DNA of 64,000 nucleotides from Clostridium chauvoei (GTDB lineage: Bacteria > Bacillota > Clostridia > Clostridiales > Clostridiaceae). The stretch spans positions 2,614,660-2,678,659 of the forward strand of contig NZ_CP018624.1 in NCBI RefSeq assembly GCF_002327185.1. The letters are read 5' to 3'. Positions 7,982 to 16,393 of this stretch are shown piece by piece; positions within the stretch are counted from its first letter, which is position 1; each line of letters opens with the position of its first letter. The position numbers were made by a program, and so were the translations under genes. The notes beneath the pieces are model-generated. The model made no database searches and was not told the origin of the DNA. It worked only from the letters and a program-made list of their open reading frames with translations.

Positions 7982-10255
7982 TTATTTTAGTAATGATTCA
8001 AACATATTATCTATGATATTTATATCCTCATTTAATATTTTTGAATCTCTATATTGCTCATAAGCTTGGTCTTCATCATAATATTCCATCTTTAACTCAT
8101 CTTCTAATAACTCGTTAAATTTATTTTTTAGCAAATCTATTTCATCATCAAATCCAAAATACTTATTTATTTCTTCTATTATGCTTATAGTTTCGTTAAC
8201 GTCATCTGAATTGTCTAAGTTACTACTTTCATCGTATAACATCGTCTCATAATTATTTATATATCGCTCCGTAATTAATTCTACTTCGTAATTTCTTATA
8301 TTTCCCTCGATTTCTTTTAAAATGTTAATTACTCTTTCCCATTCAAATGAAAGTATATCATCAGTAGTGGCTTCTATTATTATTGTTAAAACTATAGATC
8401 CTATTCTATTATAATTTTTCCTATCCATATCATATTTTTTAAATAGTCTTAACATTCTTAAACAACCTTCTAAATCATCAAATGTTAATTTATCTATTAC
8501 AACATTAAGTAATTCACTAAGTAATTTAGTATCTTCTATATTATTTAATTTTAAAAATTCATATGTATAATTATACTTATCTAATAATGTATAATTATTA
8601 TAATTTACTATGGAATTATTTTGTTTGTTAAAAATTGTAATATCTTTTTCTTCAATTGTTTCCTCTATTTTATTTATTAATATACTTATCAGCTTTTCAT
8701 CCTTAAACTTTTTAAAACCCCTACTAGCTAATGTTCTAATCTGCATAAAAAACGCTGTAGATTCCAAACATCCTGAATAAGTTTCTTTATCATCATATAT
8801 AATATTTTCAATAAAACCCTTAATTGATGGATTAGAAAAACTAATTAGTAATTTATCTTTATTTTTATCAACTTTTATAAAAGTTACTTCCAAAGCCTTT
8901 AATGCATTCTGAAAATCATATCTATGTCTATTTTCAGAATATCTATCACATATATATGAATTATAACTTTCAAAAGCAATTTTTAATTCAGAGCTTTCAA
9001 CTACATTAGGCATTGTAGCTAAAATTATTAATAAATTTCTTGAATATGACTTTAATTGATTTTTAAATATATGCTCCCATAAATACTCTGGATTATCTAA
9101 AGTAGAAATCATATTCTTATAAAATTCATCATAGCTTTCATCACAATAATTTTTTATTACCTCATCTATAATTCTAGGATTATAATTAGAATGATTTATT
9201 ATTTCTTTATATTTTTTTCTAATAATTAATTGTTCATATATTTCTCTTGGAAGTTCTGAAAAATATAAATGATTATATAAAATATTAGCTTTATGAATCT
9301 CAGTATAATCACTTAATTTTATACTACATTGATTAATATCAAAGTTGAAATTATTAAATTTTTCATAGTAAATTTTAGCTTCATTTAATATATATTCTCG
9401 TGTTGTAAGTATAAATTTTGAATTCTTGTTTTTAGCTATAGTTTTTATAAATTTTAATATTTTATCATCTTCATTTTTATTTAACTTGTTATCAAGTGAG
9501 GTTTGTCCCAAAAAATCATCATAATAAAATAACTGTTTCTTATTTTTATTATAAACTTCATAGGCTTCACTTATATCATTACTTATTTTATATATATCAT
9601 ATTCCTTCTCTAAAAAATGTAATATTAATATCTCCGCCAATGTAGTCTTACCTATACCTGGCATTCCTGTTATAATGCAATAATTTAATTCTTTTAGCAT
9701 ATCTAAAGCTATAAAAAAACTTTTATTCTGAACATAATACTTACATCTACTTCTTATATCATCAATTTCTAATTCTGACTGATTATATACTCTACTATGT
9801 AATATTTTATCCATTAGTGTAGTACTAGTTAACCATAATTTATAATTTGATTTTTCTACTTCTGGATATTTAGTTAATAAATTATTTATGTCTTCTTTTC
9901 CTAATATATCTGATGTCTTATCACAATATGGTCTTAATATTTCTAATAATTCATCCTTTTCCATAGGATTTAATCCTTTTGAAGTTATAACCATATATCT
10001 CCTACACTTTATTTTATTTAACTTTAATACTTCGCCCTTTAAGCTTGTCTTTAAATTGCTAAAACTTGAATTTGCATAGTGCTTACATTGTATTATTGCT
10101 GTATTTTTCTTATCCGTTGAATATCTTAAATCTATTCCATTATCTCTACCTGATTTAAAACTCTCAATATAAACTCCTAATTCCTTTTGAAGAATATCTC
10201 TTATTAAAAGTTCAAAATCATAGCTAGATAATTCTTTAAAATCATAATTTGCCAT
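7982..10255 (-). CDS. Mrr-type restriction nuclease fused to STAND-like P-loop NTPase (putative anti-phage protein)
   Basis: A 757-residue protein. Residues 1-130 form an Mrr-like PD-(D/E)xK nuclease: E15, D42 in GRDNGIDL, Q56 and K58 in IIQCKHY. Residues 185-330 are a P-loop NTPase of the STAND class: Walker A GMPGIGKT at 197-204, Walker B LFYYDDF near 240-248, and arginine-containing KFILTTREY about 40 residues later. The remaining 400 residues are helical and repeat-like with an acidic end, as expected for a sensor. The layout matches antiviral STAND (Avs-like, nSTAND3) proteins, which cut DNA after sensing a phage protein, but it is shorter than classical Avs. The start is 36 bp after the OLD gene, suggesting one operon; the ribosome site is weak (GAGAG). 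Confidence 0.8.
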   Translation of the reverse strand: MANYDFKELSSYDFELLIRDILQKELGVYIESFKSGRDNGIDLRYSTDKKNTAIIQCKHYANSSFSNLKTSLKGEVLKLNKIKCRRYMVITSKGLNPMEKDELLEILRPYCDKTSDILGKEDINNLLTKYPEVEKSNYKLWLTSTTLMDKILHSRVYNQSELEIDDIRSRCKYYVQNKSFFIALDMLKELNYCIITGMPGIGKTTLAEILILHFLEKEYDIYKISNDISEAYEVYNKNKKQLFYYDDFLGQTSLDNKLNKNEDDKILKFIKTIAKNKNSKFILTTREYILNEAKIYYEKFNNFNFDINQCSIKLSDYTEIHKANILYNHLYFSELPREIYEQLIIRKKYKEIINHSNYNPRIIDEVIKNYCDESYDEFYKNMISTLDNPEYLWEHIFKNQLKSYSRNLLIILATMPNVVESSELKIAFESYNSYICDRYSENRHRYDFQNALKALEVTFIKVDKNKDKLLISFSNPSIKGFIENIIYDDKETYSGCLESTAFFMQIRTLASRGFKKFKDEKLISILINKIEETIEEKDITIFNKQNNSIVNYNNYTLLDKYNYTYEFLKLNNIEDTKLLSELLNVVIDKLTFDDLEGCLRMLRLFKKYDMDRKNYNRIGSIVLTIIIEATTDDILSFEWERVINILKEIEGNIRNYEVELITERYINNYETMLYDESSNLDNSDDVNETISIIEEINKYFGFDDEIDLLKNKFNELLEDELKMEYYDEDQAYEQYRDSKILNEDINIIDNMFESLLK

Positions 10256-10291
10256 CTCTCAACAACACCCTTTTATTTTCATATATTATTT

Positions 10292-12010
10292 TTACATTAA
10301 TTCCTCTAACAATGACCTTATTTCAGTTATTTTTTCATCACTAATATAATTATTTTTATAATTATGCATAATATTTAACGGTTTTAAGTCTTTCCTTTTA
10401 GGAGTATCTATTTTTAAAAAATCTTCTATATCTGTTTCAAATAAATGTACATTTTTCGTAAATTCATTTTTGCTTTTATCAATAAATTTATTAAATATGC
10501 CTTGAATCCCTTTGCTTCCATCACTATCAATAAGTACAGAATGTGATATTGCTAATTTAGAGAATAAATTCATATATCTATTTATATTAAACTTCCCCAT
10601 ACAATCTATGATACATATATTACGTTCTTTTAGCTCTGTCCATTTTGTATTTATTAAATATTCAAAAAATATTTTTTCACTTGGTCCTTCACATAAAATT
10701 ACATGATTAACAAAAAACATTGATGTTCTTTCTGAATCTAACCATAAAAAATACTTCATAGATTCCTTATCTAATATATCATCAATATTCGAATGTTCAT
10801 TTGCTAAGTTTCTCTTCCTTATTTCAGCTTTTAATTTATTATCTGATGATTGTTCTAAAATTTCTTTAAAATATTTAAATATACTTATGTTGTCATCATA
10901 TAAATCTTTTAAATCTGACTCATTCATTTGATATATTTCACTAATTCCATTTGATTTTTTTACCTTGCAAATATTTTTTAAATCTTCTGTATTTTGAGAT
11001 ACAAATATATTAGAATGTGTTGTAATTAATATTTGATTATTTTCTTCAGCTCCAAGCCCTCGTAAACTTATATTTAATCTTTCTTGTTGAGATGGATGTA
11101 AAAATACTTCTGGTTCTTCAAACAATATTAATTTCAAATTAGGGTTAAAATCAGTTTTTTTGATACTATCATCTTGGTACTTTGCTGATAATAATATTAA
11201 TGTATATATTAAATGTCTTTGTACTCCCTGCCCACAGTTATCTATATCTATTGTATTATTAAGATTAATATCTTCTATATAATGGCTCATTAAACTTTTA
11301 ATAATTTCTTCTTCCTTTATAGCATTTATTTGTATTCCAAAGTTTATTCCCCAAGTATTAATATTGCTATTAATATCTTGAACTAATGTATTTAACGAAA
11401 TACCTTCATCCGTAACTTCTCTTTTAAATTCATTATTAAAAGTATCAAAACTACAAGCTAATTCTTTATAAGCTGGACTACTCTTCATAATTTTTTTCAT
11501 AACATAACTTAATAAATTTCTAAACGGTGATGGACCTGTTAACTTTAATACCTCTGAACTTTTGCTTACATCCGGTATATATATAAGTTCACCTAATTTT
11601 GATTGAGCAATATTTTTAGCACCATAAAATAAATTTCTTGATAAAATTCCATTTTCATACGCATATATATTGCTCTGATTTGTTTTGACATCAATTTCCT
11701 CTGAGTTAAGATATTTTCTAACTCTTAAAGTATTATCATCATTTCTATATTCAACTTTTAAATTTTCATTTTCATATTCTTCAAGACTATACTCTATTTC
11801 TATCCAACTTTCCCTATCATCTGTATCGAATTTAGGAAAATCCTTATCTATATTAAATTTAATATTATCCTCATAAAATACTCTTAATGCAGTCATTATA
11901 TTAGTTTTCCCTGAATTATTTTCACCTATCAATAATGAATAATCATACATATTAAATATATTATCTTTTATTGACCTAAAGTTATGAACTTTTACGCTTT
12001 TTATCTTCAT
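10292..12010 (-). CDS. OLD-family ATPase/TOPRIM nuclease (putative anti-phage protein)
   Basis: A 572-residue ABC-type ATPase with C-terminal TOPRIM nuclease, the architecture of OLD proteins and GajA. Walker A is GENNSGKT at 29-36 after the typical start KIKSVKVHNFRSIKD; the signature and Walker B region are DIDNCGQGVQ and LKLILFEEPEVFLHPSQQ, followed by the switch histidine in ILITTHS. The TOPRIM part from about 430 has Glu in VILCEGPSEK, the DCMGK strand and the Asp pair in VLIDSDG. OLD enzymes nick or cut DNA and several are phage defence effectors. There is no UvrD-like gajB next door; the partner here is the Mrr-STAND gene 36 bp downstream. AGGTG lies 9 nt before the ATG. Confidence 0.85.
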   Translation of the reverse strand: MKIKSVKVHNFRSIKDNIFNMYDYSLLIGENNSGKTNIMTALRVFYEDNIKFNIDKDFPKFDTDDRESWIEIEYSLEEYENENLKVEYRNDDNTLRVRKYLNSEEIDVKTNQSNIYAYENGILSRNLFYGAKNIAQSKLGELIYIPDVSKSSEVLKLTGPSPFRNLLSYVMKKIMKSSPAYKELACSFDTFNNEFKREVTDEGISLNTLVQDINSNINTWGINFGIQINAIKEEEIIKSLMSHYIEDINLNNTIDIDNCGQGVQRHLIYTLILLSAKYQDDSIKKTDFNPNLKLILFEEPEVFLHPSQQERLNISLRGLGAEENNQILITTHSNIFVSQNTEDLKNICKVKKSNGISEIYQMNESDLKDLYDDNISIFKYFKEILEQSSDNKLKAEIRKRNLANEHSNIDDILDKESMKYFLWLDSERTSMFFVNHVILCEGPSEKIFFEYLINTKWTELKERNICIIDCMGKFNINRYMNLFSKLAISHSVLIDSDGSKGIQGIFNKFIDKSKNEFTKNVHLFETDIEDFLKIDTPKRKDLKPLNIMHNYKNNYISDEKITEIRSLLEELM

Positions 12011-12413
12011 GTCTTTTTCACCTAACCTCTTTTAAATATCCCTTTTAAACATCTATCTACTTATTACTCCAAATTTAATAGCATTTTTATATTTTCTATT
12101 TCTAATAACATTATCTGTTTGTATTATTTCATCTTCTATTCATTTTAACTCTATGTATATAACCCCCTATCTCTTTTTAATTTGCCCTTAATAACCCATT
12201 TAAATAGATTATACAATAAACATTTTACCATAATTAAACTTTTTTCTCACTATTATGATATATAACCTAACCACTCATTTTTTACATTCTCCTAAAGGAT
12301 TTTTTATTTTTCTTTGTATACTAATTATATAAATACTTACTATATCTAAACCTATAAAAAATAAAAATCATTCATCTTATAGAGTTTATATTGAAGTAAT
12401 TTAAGCCCTTTAT
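12011..12413. other. Divergent 400-bp intergenic region upstream of the defence operon
   Basis: It separates the minus-strand defence genes from a small plus-strand gene and should hold both promoters. I see several AT-rich -10-like words but no convincing promoter pair, operator or RNA structure. Confidence 0.4.
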
Positions 12414-12686
12414 ATGACAGCTTGTAAAAATTTTAATACTATACATAGTACAGATATTAATGAAATAAAAAAACAATTATTAAATTTTGAAAGGTATGTT
12501 TTTACTCATAGTAGCTATAACTGTGTAATAACTATACTACCTGGACAAGAGCATTGTAATTTAAGCTTAGTTGATACATTTTCATATGAGTTCATAGATT
12601 ATTTTAACATTACACTTGAAGATGAATGTATATGCATTCAACAACATAACCTTTCCCCTACTACAATTCATTTTAGATATAGCTAA
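12414..12686 (+). CDS. Small hypothetical protein
   Basis: Ninety residues with no recognised domain, mixed alpha/beta in look, with four cysteines (C4, C37, C48, then CIC near the end) and an aromatic-rich centre. A stop codon lies just upstream in frame, and the ATG at 12414 has no good ribosome site, which lowers confidence. In its favour, a strong terminator follows the stop at once and it is one of two plus-strand genes in the island. It stands divergently from the OLD gene, a position often held by a regulator, but no helix-turn-helix is visible. Confidence 0.45.
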   Translation: MTACKNFNTIHSTDINEIKKQLLNFERYVFTHSSYNCVITILPGQEHCNLSLVDTFSYEFIDYFNITLEDECICIQQHNLSPTTIHFRYS

Positions 12687-12691
12687 GTTTG

Positions 12692-12730
12692 TAAAGTGAT
12701 TATCAATAAAGATAGTCACTTTATTTTTTG
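12692..12730 (+). terminator. Rho-independent terminator after the small hypothetical gene
   Basis: Arms TAAAGTGAnTATC and GATAGTCACTTTA (12692-12723) are followed by TTTTTT. It comes right after the stop codon at 12686. Confidence 0.75.
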
Positions 12731-12763
12731 GCATATAAAAATAATAAAAGCGAACTTCACCTA

Positions 12764-13860
12764 AACTGATACCTATAGACTAGACACTTATAAAAAAGTG
12801 TTTAAATCTATAGGTATTTATATAATTAAAAAAACAAGTTGGAGGTAGCTAATGAATAAGATTTTATTTACAGAAGAAGAATAAAATTGTTGCTAGAGCT
12901 AGTGAAAAATCTATAACTTATACATTTGAATTTAAAAGATTGTTTATAGATGAATATATTGCTGGAAAATTACCACGAGACATTTTCATTAAAAATGGAT
13001 TTGATATAGAAATGATTGGAATGAAAAGAGTTGAACAATCTGCTGATAGATGAAAAAAACTTATGATAAAGGCAGAATTATATTCTAATGAGCGCCCTAG
13101 CAATAGAGAACTAACAAAAGAAGAAATTATAGAAAGACAAGAAGCTAAAATAAAGCTGCTTGAAGCACAGTTAGAATTATAAAAAAAATTAGACGAGAAA
13201 GAAAGGTTGTTGATAAACAAAAATAAAGAATTAAAAACTAGTGATAAATTTGAATTAATAAAATCTACAATTGAAGCAAATAACTTTAAAATCTTAACAC
13301 GATATTTTTGTAAGCTTTTGGATGTTTCACGTTCGGGATATTACAATTATATAAATTCAGAGGATATAAGGTGAGAGCGGTATGGCTTATTTATCGACCG
13401 TTCTAGACGCTTCAACTAGTGAACTTTAGTGCACCATATATCTAAACGAATTACACTAGATATAGCAATTGAAACTATAATAAAGTTAAAGAAACAAACA
13501 AATGTAAAATTAAATTCAAATGCATTTATTCATTCTGATCAAGGATCACATTATACAAGCCCTATATTTCAATCTTTACTTTAAAAAATAAATTAGAACA
13601 ATCTATGTCCCGTCGTGGGAACTGTTGGAACAATACACCTCAAGAATCATTCTTTGGTCATCTAAAAGATTCTGTAAAAAGTAAGAACTGTAATTCTTAT
13701 GAAGAACTAAAAATTGAAATTGATAGATATATACTTTATTATAACAATTACAGATATAAATGGAATCAAAAAAAGATGACTCCTGTTCAATACAGAAATC
13801 ATCTTCTTTATGCTTAATCCTCTTTTTTTATAATGTCCTTGACATCGGTATCAGTTTAAA
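12764..13860 (+). mobile_element. Decayed IS3-family (IS150-like) insertion sequence
   Basis: Both ends carry an inverted repeat: TAAACTGATACC on the left at about 12764 and its complement GGTATCAGTTTA on the right at about 13848-13859. Inside is a broken orfA (KSITYTFEFKRLFIDEYIAGK, then KELTKEEIIER-type coiled coil with stops) and an orfB with its middle deleted. The OrfB parts left are the start (RYFCKLLDVSRSGYYNYI), the second Asp region (AFIHSDQGSHYTSP) and the C-terminus with Glu (MSRRGNCWNNTPQESFFGHLK) in a last open frame at 13605-13817. Several stops and frameshifts make it inactive. Confidence 0.85.
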
Positions 13861-14099
13861 GTGATTTCTCCCTTAATCCTGATTAATTCAATCTTATTTC
13901 AGTTACTAACTTCTGTTGAAGCCCTGGTTTCATCAGTGTTAATGACCAACTTATTTCGCCATTATATTTCTTCATACTCTCAATCTTATTCCTTGAAACT
14001 ATCTCCCATAGAGCTATCTTTTTTCAAGAGCTACGGAGAGCACTTTGTGCGACCTCTTAGTCCTGGAGCACCTTCTTTTAGTGTGAGTTTTTTGTTAGA
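13861..14099. other. 240-bp segment of higher G+C with no recognised content
   Basis: By my count the segment is about 37% G+C, clearly above its surroundings. Plus and minus frames are open over 60-90 codons but look like no family I know. On the minus strand CTTGAAA and TTTCAAG form a stem around a smaller stem, and GGTGCTC...GTGCTC repeats occur, so a structured RNA or the remains of an intron or element end are possible. It joins the IS3 remnant directly to the island's right boundary. Confidence 0.35.
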
Positions 14100-15476
14100 C
14101 TATAACTTTTTATTTAACAACACTACATTTTCCACATGACTTGTATGTGGAAACATATCTACTGGTTGAACGACTTCAGTTTTAAAGCCTTGTTCTTCTA
14201 GTATTTTTAAGTCTCTTGCTAAGGTACTTGGATCACATGATACATATACAACTCTTTGTGGTTTTGCTTTACCTATAGCTTCTAACAGCTTCACATCACA
14301 GCCTTTTCTTGGCGGATCTACTACTATTACTTCTGGTTTTATTCCTTTTTCTATAAGCTCTGGAATGACTTCCTCTGACTTACCTACAAAGAATTCTGCA
14401 TTTTCTACTAAGTTAACTTTAGCATTTTCTTTTGCATTTACTATTGCCGGTTCTATAATTTCAACCCCATATACCTTTTTAGCTTTTTGTGATAAAAATA
14501 GTGTTATTGTACCTGTACCACAATATGCATCAAACACTGTTTCATCGCCTGTTAAACCCGCATATTCTAAAGCTTTTCCATATAATACTTCTGTTTGGAT
14601 AGGATTAACTTGGAAGAATGATAGTGGTGATATATTAAACTTAAAATCTCCAATATAGTCTGTAATTACGTCTTCTCCCCATAATGTTATACACTTTTCG
14701 CCTAATATAACATTTGTTTCTTTTAGATTAACATTTTGCACTATACTCTTTATTCCATTTATGTTTTCACTTATAGCCTTTACAAATTCATTAATATGTG
14801 GAATTTTATCCTTTAAAGTAACTAAAACCACCATTACCTCATTAGTTTTAAAGCCTCTACGAATCATTATATGTCTAAGTAACCCCTTTGGATTAAACTT
14901 ACCATCGATAGTAGCTGGAGCTATATTATATTCTTCTATCCACTTTCTAGTTAACTCTACAACTTTATCTGCTATTTCATCTTGAATTAGGCAAGTTTCT
15001 AAATCTATTATGTTATGACTTCTTGGAGCATAGAAACCTATTGAAAGCTTTCCATTAACTAAACCAATTGGAAGCTGAACTTTATTTCTATATCTAATAG
15101 GGTTTTCCATTCCTAATGGATATTTAACTAAATCCTTAGATAGTCCCCCTATTTTATATACACAATCCTTTACTCTATCCCACTTAAAATCTAATTGCTT
15201 TTCATAATTCATATGTTGAACAGAGCATCCACCACATTTTTTATAGTATTCACATTTTGGTTCTAATCTTCCATCAGAAGTTTCTAGAATCTCTAGTAAT
15301 TTACCGTATGCAAAGTTCTTCTTAGCTTTAACAATTAAGGCTCTAACCTTCTCTCCTGCTATTGCTCCCTCTATAAAAACTGGGTATCCATCTACTTTTG
15401 CAATTCCTTCGCCTTCATACCCCTGTGAAATTATATCTAAAGTATATTCTTTATTTTTCTCTAGCAAAATAATCAC
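14100..15476 (-). CDS. rlmD: 23S rRNA (uracil-5-)-methyltransferase, RlmD/RlmCD type (TrmA family)
   Basis: A 458-residue enzyme that adds a methyl group to the 5 position of uridine in 23S rRNA. It has an N-terminal TRAM domain (residues 5-65), the iron-sulfur cysteines [10 protein letters not shown] at about 77-86, a SAM fold with [15 protein letters not shown] at about 312-326, the VDPPRKGCD motif at about 385, and the catalytic cysteine in [14 protein letters not shown]. The listed start is GTG; a TTG at 15467 preceded by AGGTGA could be the true one. Its last 40 coding bases form the right att-like repeat of the island, yet the gene stays complete, ending LLNKKL. Confidence 0.93.
   Translation of the reverse strand: MIILLEKNKEYTLDIISQGYEGEGIAKVDGYPVFIEGAIAGEKVRALIVKAKKNFAYGKLLEILETSDGRLEPKCEYYKKCGGCSVQHMNYEKQLDFKWDRVKDCVYKIGGLSKDLVKYPLGMENPIRYRNKVQLPIGLVNGKLSIGFYAPRSHNIIDLETCLIQDEIADKVVELTRKWIEEYNIAPATIDGKFNPKGLLRHIMIRRGFKTNEVMVVLVTLKDKIPHINEFVKAISENINGIKSIVQNVNLKETNVILGEKCITLWGEDVITDYIGDFKFNISPLSFFQVNPIQTEVLYGKALEYAGLTGDETVFDAYCGTGTITLFLSQKAKKVYGVEIIEPAIVNAKENAKVNLVENAEFFVGKSEEVIPELIEKGIKPEVIVVDPPRKGCDVKLLEAIGKAKPQRVVYVSCDPSTLARDLKILEEQGFKTEVVQPVDMFPHTSHVENVVLLNKKL
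14111..14150. repeat. 40-bp direct repeat, island right boundary inside rlmD 3' end
   Basis: Identical to 6881-6920. The repeat covers codons for [13 protein letters not shown] of RlmD; beyond it the reading frame runs KKL stop in this copy and RK stop in the distant copy. Confidence 0.8.
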
Positions 15477-15571
15477 CTAACTCTTCCTTATTATTTACCG
15501 AATTCGTAATTATGATTATAACATAACAGTAAACAAATTCGAAGAAAATTTAAGGCAATTTAACTGTTTAA

Positions 15572-15934
15572 CTAATATGCCTCAACAAAGGTTTCACAAT
15601 TAGTTTCATCTAAAGTTCTTGCCTTTTGGCCTGCTACAGAAATATTTTCTGCAACACACGCACCTTCCTTATTATAATAACAATTTGATGCATCACAATA
15701 AACTGAAGGTGATAAAGAGGTTATATTGGAATTAAACATTTGCTTTACTCCATTAAATATACCTACATTGTTAATATTGCTAAATGTATTTTTTAAAGTA
15801 GTTTCTTTAAAAGTATTACAACAAGTTTCATCGCTAATATGAGAATATTTCCCTGATATATTTATATAATCTGCATTACAACTCCCTGAATGGTTATATA
15901 CACACTTTGATGCTTTACAATTCAAACTTGACAT
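15572..15934 (-). CDS. DUF1540 repeat protein
   Basis: A 120-residue protein with two DUF1540 units (about 40 residues each): LNCKASKCVYNHSGSCNADYINISG...ETCCNTF and VYCDASNCYYNKEGACVAENISVAG...TNCETF. Each has the Cys-x4-Cys-x6-Cys-x18-Cys spacing suggestive of metal binding, an inference. Such proteins are common in Clostridia; their function is not established. I chose the ATG at 15934 because AAGGATGG lies just before it; the longer frame from 15973 adds 13 residues but has no ribosome site. It is monocistronic downstream of its own promoter. Confidence 0.8.
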   Translation of the reverse strand: MSSLNCKASKCVYNHSGSCNADYINISGKYSHISDETCCNTFKETTLKNTFSNINNVGIFNGVKQMFNSNITSLSPSVYCDASNCYYNKEGACVAENISVAGQKARTLDETNCETFVEAY

Positions 15935-16039
15935 ATCAATCCATCCTTTATCTTTTTTTAATATTCTTTTCATTATTACTATAATTTATACAAATATATC
16001 AAATTATTCTTAAATCTAAGTTGATTTTTATTTTTAGAT

Positions 16040-16121
16040 AAAAAAAAAGCACCCTTGGGTGCCATTGCAGAATTAGTTGCCATTTAATTCCATATTAATA
16101 GTATATCTATTTATTTCGATA
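16040..16121 (-). ncRNA. Candidate small RNA of about 80 nt
   Basis: A free-standing transcription unit on the minus strand: TTTACA (16150-16155), 16 bp, TATAAT (16128-16133), then two hairpins. The first pairs ATAGTATC with GATATACTAT; the second is a perfect GCACCC/GGGTGC stem (16049-16062) with eight or nine T after it. The only short frame starts inside the -10 box, so it is not expected to be translated. No known RNA family was recognised. Confidence 0.45.
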
Positions 16122-16127
16122 CTATAC

Positions 16128-16155
16128 ATTATATCCTAAAAATACTAAATGTAAA
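16128..16155 (-). promoter_or_regulatory. Promoter of the candidate small RNA
   Basis: TTTACA and a consensus TATAAT are 16 bp apart, with no gene in front other than the hairpin-terminator unit described. Confidence 0.5.
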
Positions 16156-16356
16156 TGTTAATTTTTTGTTAACTTTTCTTATTTTTATCTTTTTTATACT
16201 ATTTTTATACTGTTTTTATACTATTTTTAAACTTTTTCTCTTTTAATTGATAATTAATATCATTTAAACATTTTCATATGCAAATAAAAAAATTAAATTT
16301 TATTATTTATTTATAAATTTTTCATTTAAAACTACTTATAGATATTTTATTGAAAC

Positions 16357-16381
16357 AAAAAAAGAAGCCCTTAGGCTTCTT
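16357..16381 (-). terminator. Terminator of pyk
   Basis: AGAAGCC, a 4-nt loop, GGCTTCT (16363-16381), followed by TTTTTTG on the minus strand, just after the pyk stop codon. Confidence 0.85.
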
Positions 16382-16393
16382 TTTAAAAGTGTA

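Larger units (their letters stand above)
6881..14150. mobile_element. 7.3-kb accessory (defence) island in the 3' end of rlmD
   Basis: The 40-bp direct repeats at 6881-6920 and 14111-14150 bracket a block with an unknown 137-aa protein, IS3 remnants, the Mrr-STAND and OLD genes, a small orphan gene and a 240-bp segment of higher G+C. The 3' end of the rum/rlmD gene is a known target for integrative elements in streptococci (established for ICEs there; here by analogy). No integrase, relaxase or replication gene was recognised, so the island is either a decayed element or one mobilised in trans. The intact rlmD lies on the right. Confidence 0.7.

Noticed and set aside
12918-13220. Minus-strand 100-codon frame
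   Set aside because: It is antisense to recognisable IS3 orfA remains, so it is a shadow.
12764-13860. IS3 element as the mobility source of the whole island
   Set aside because: Its ends lie well inside the 40-bp repeats and its genes are broken; IS3 transposition does not create 40-bp gene-end duplications.
13861-14099. Group I intron or group II intron remnant
   Set aside because: Single word matches (GGACTAAG, GATAGTTTC, GTGCGAC) were found, but no consistent core pairing; kept only as a question.
13861-14139. Plus-strand 92-codon open frame at the island's right end
   Set aside because: It has no ribosome site, resembles no family, and its 3' part is the antisense of conserved rlmD codons, so I treat it as a chance frame over the higher-G+C block.
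16070-16133. Short peptide frame (18 codons) in the candidate small RNA
   Set aside because: Its ATG overlaps the TATAAT box, so the codon would not be in the transcript.
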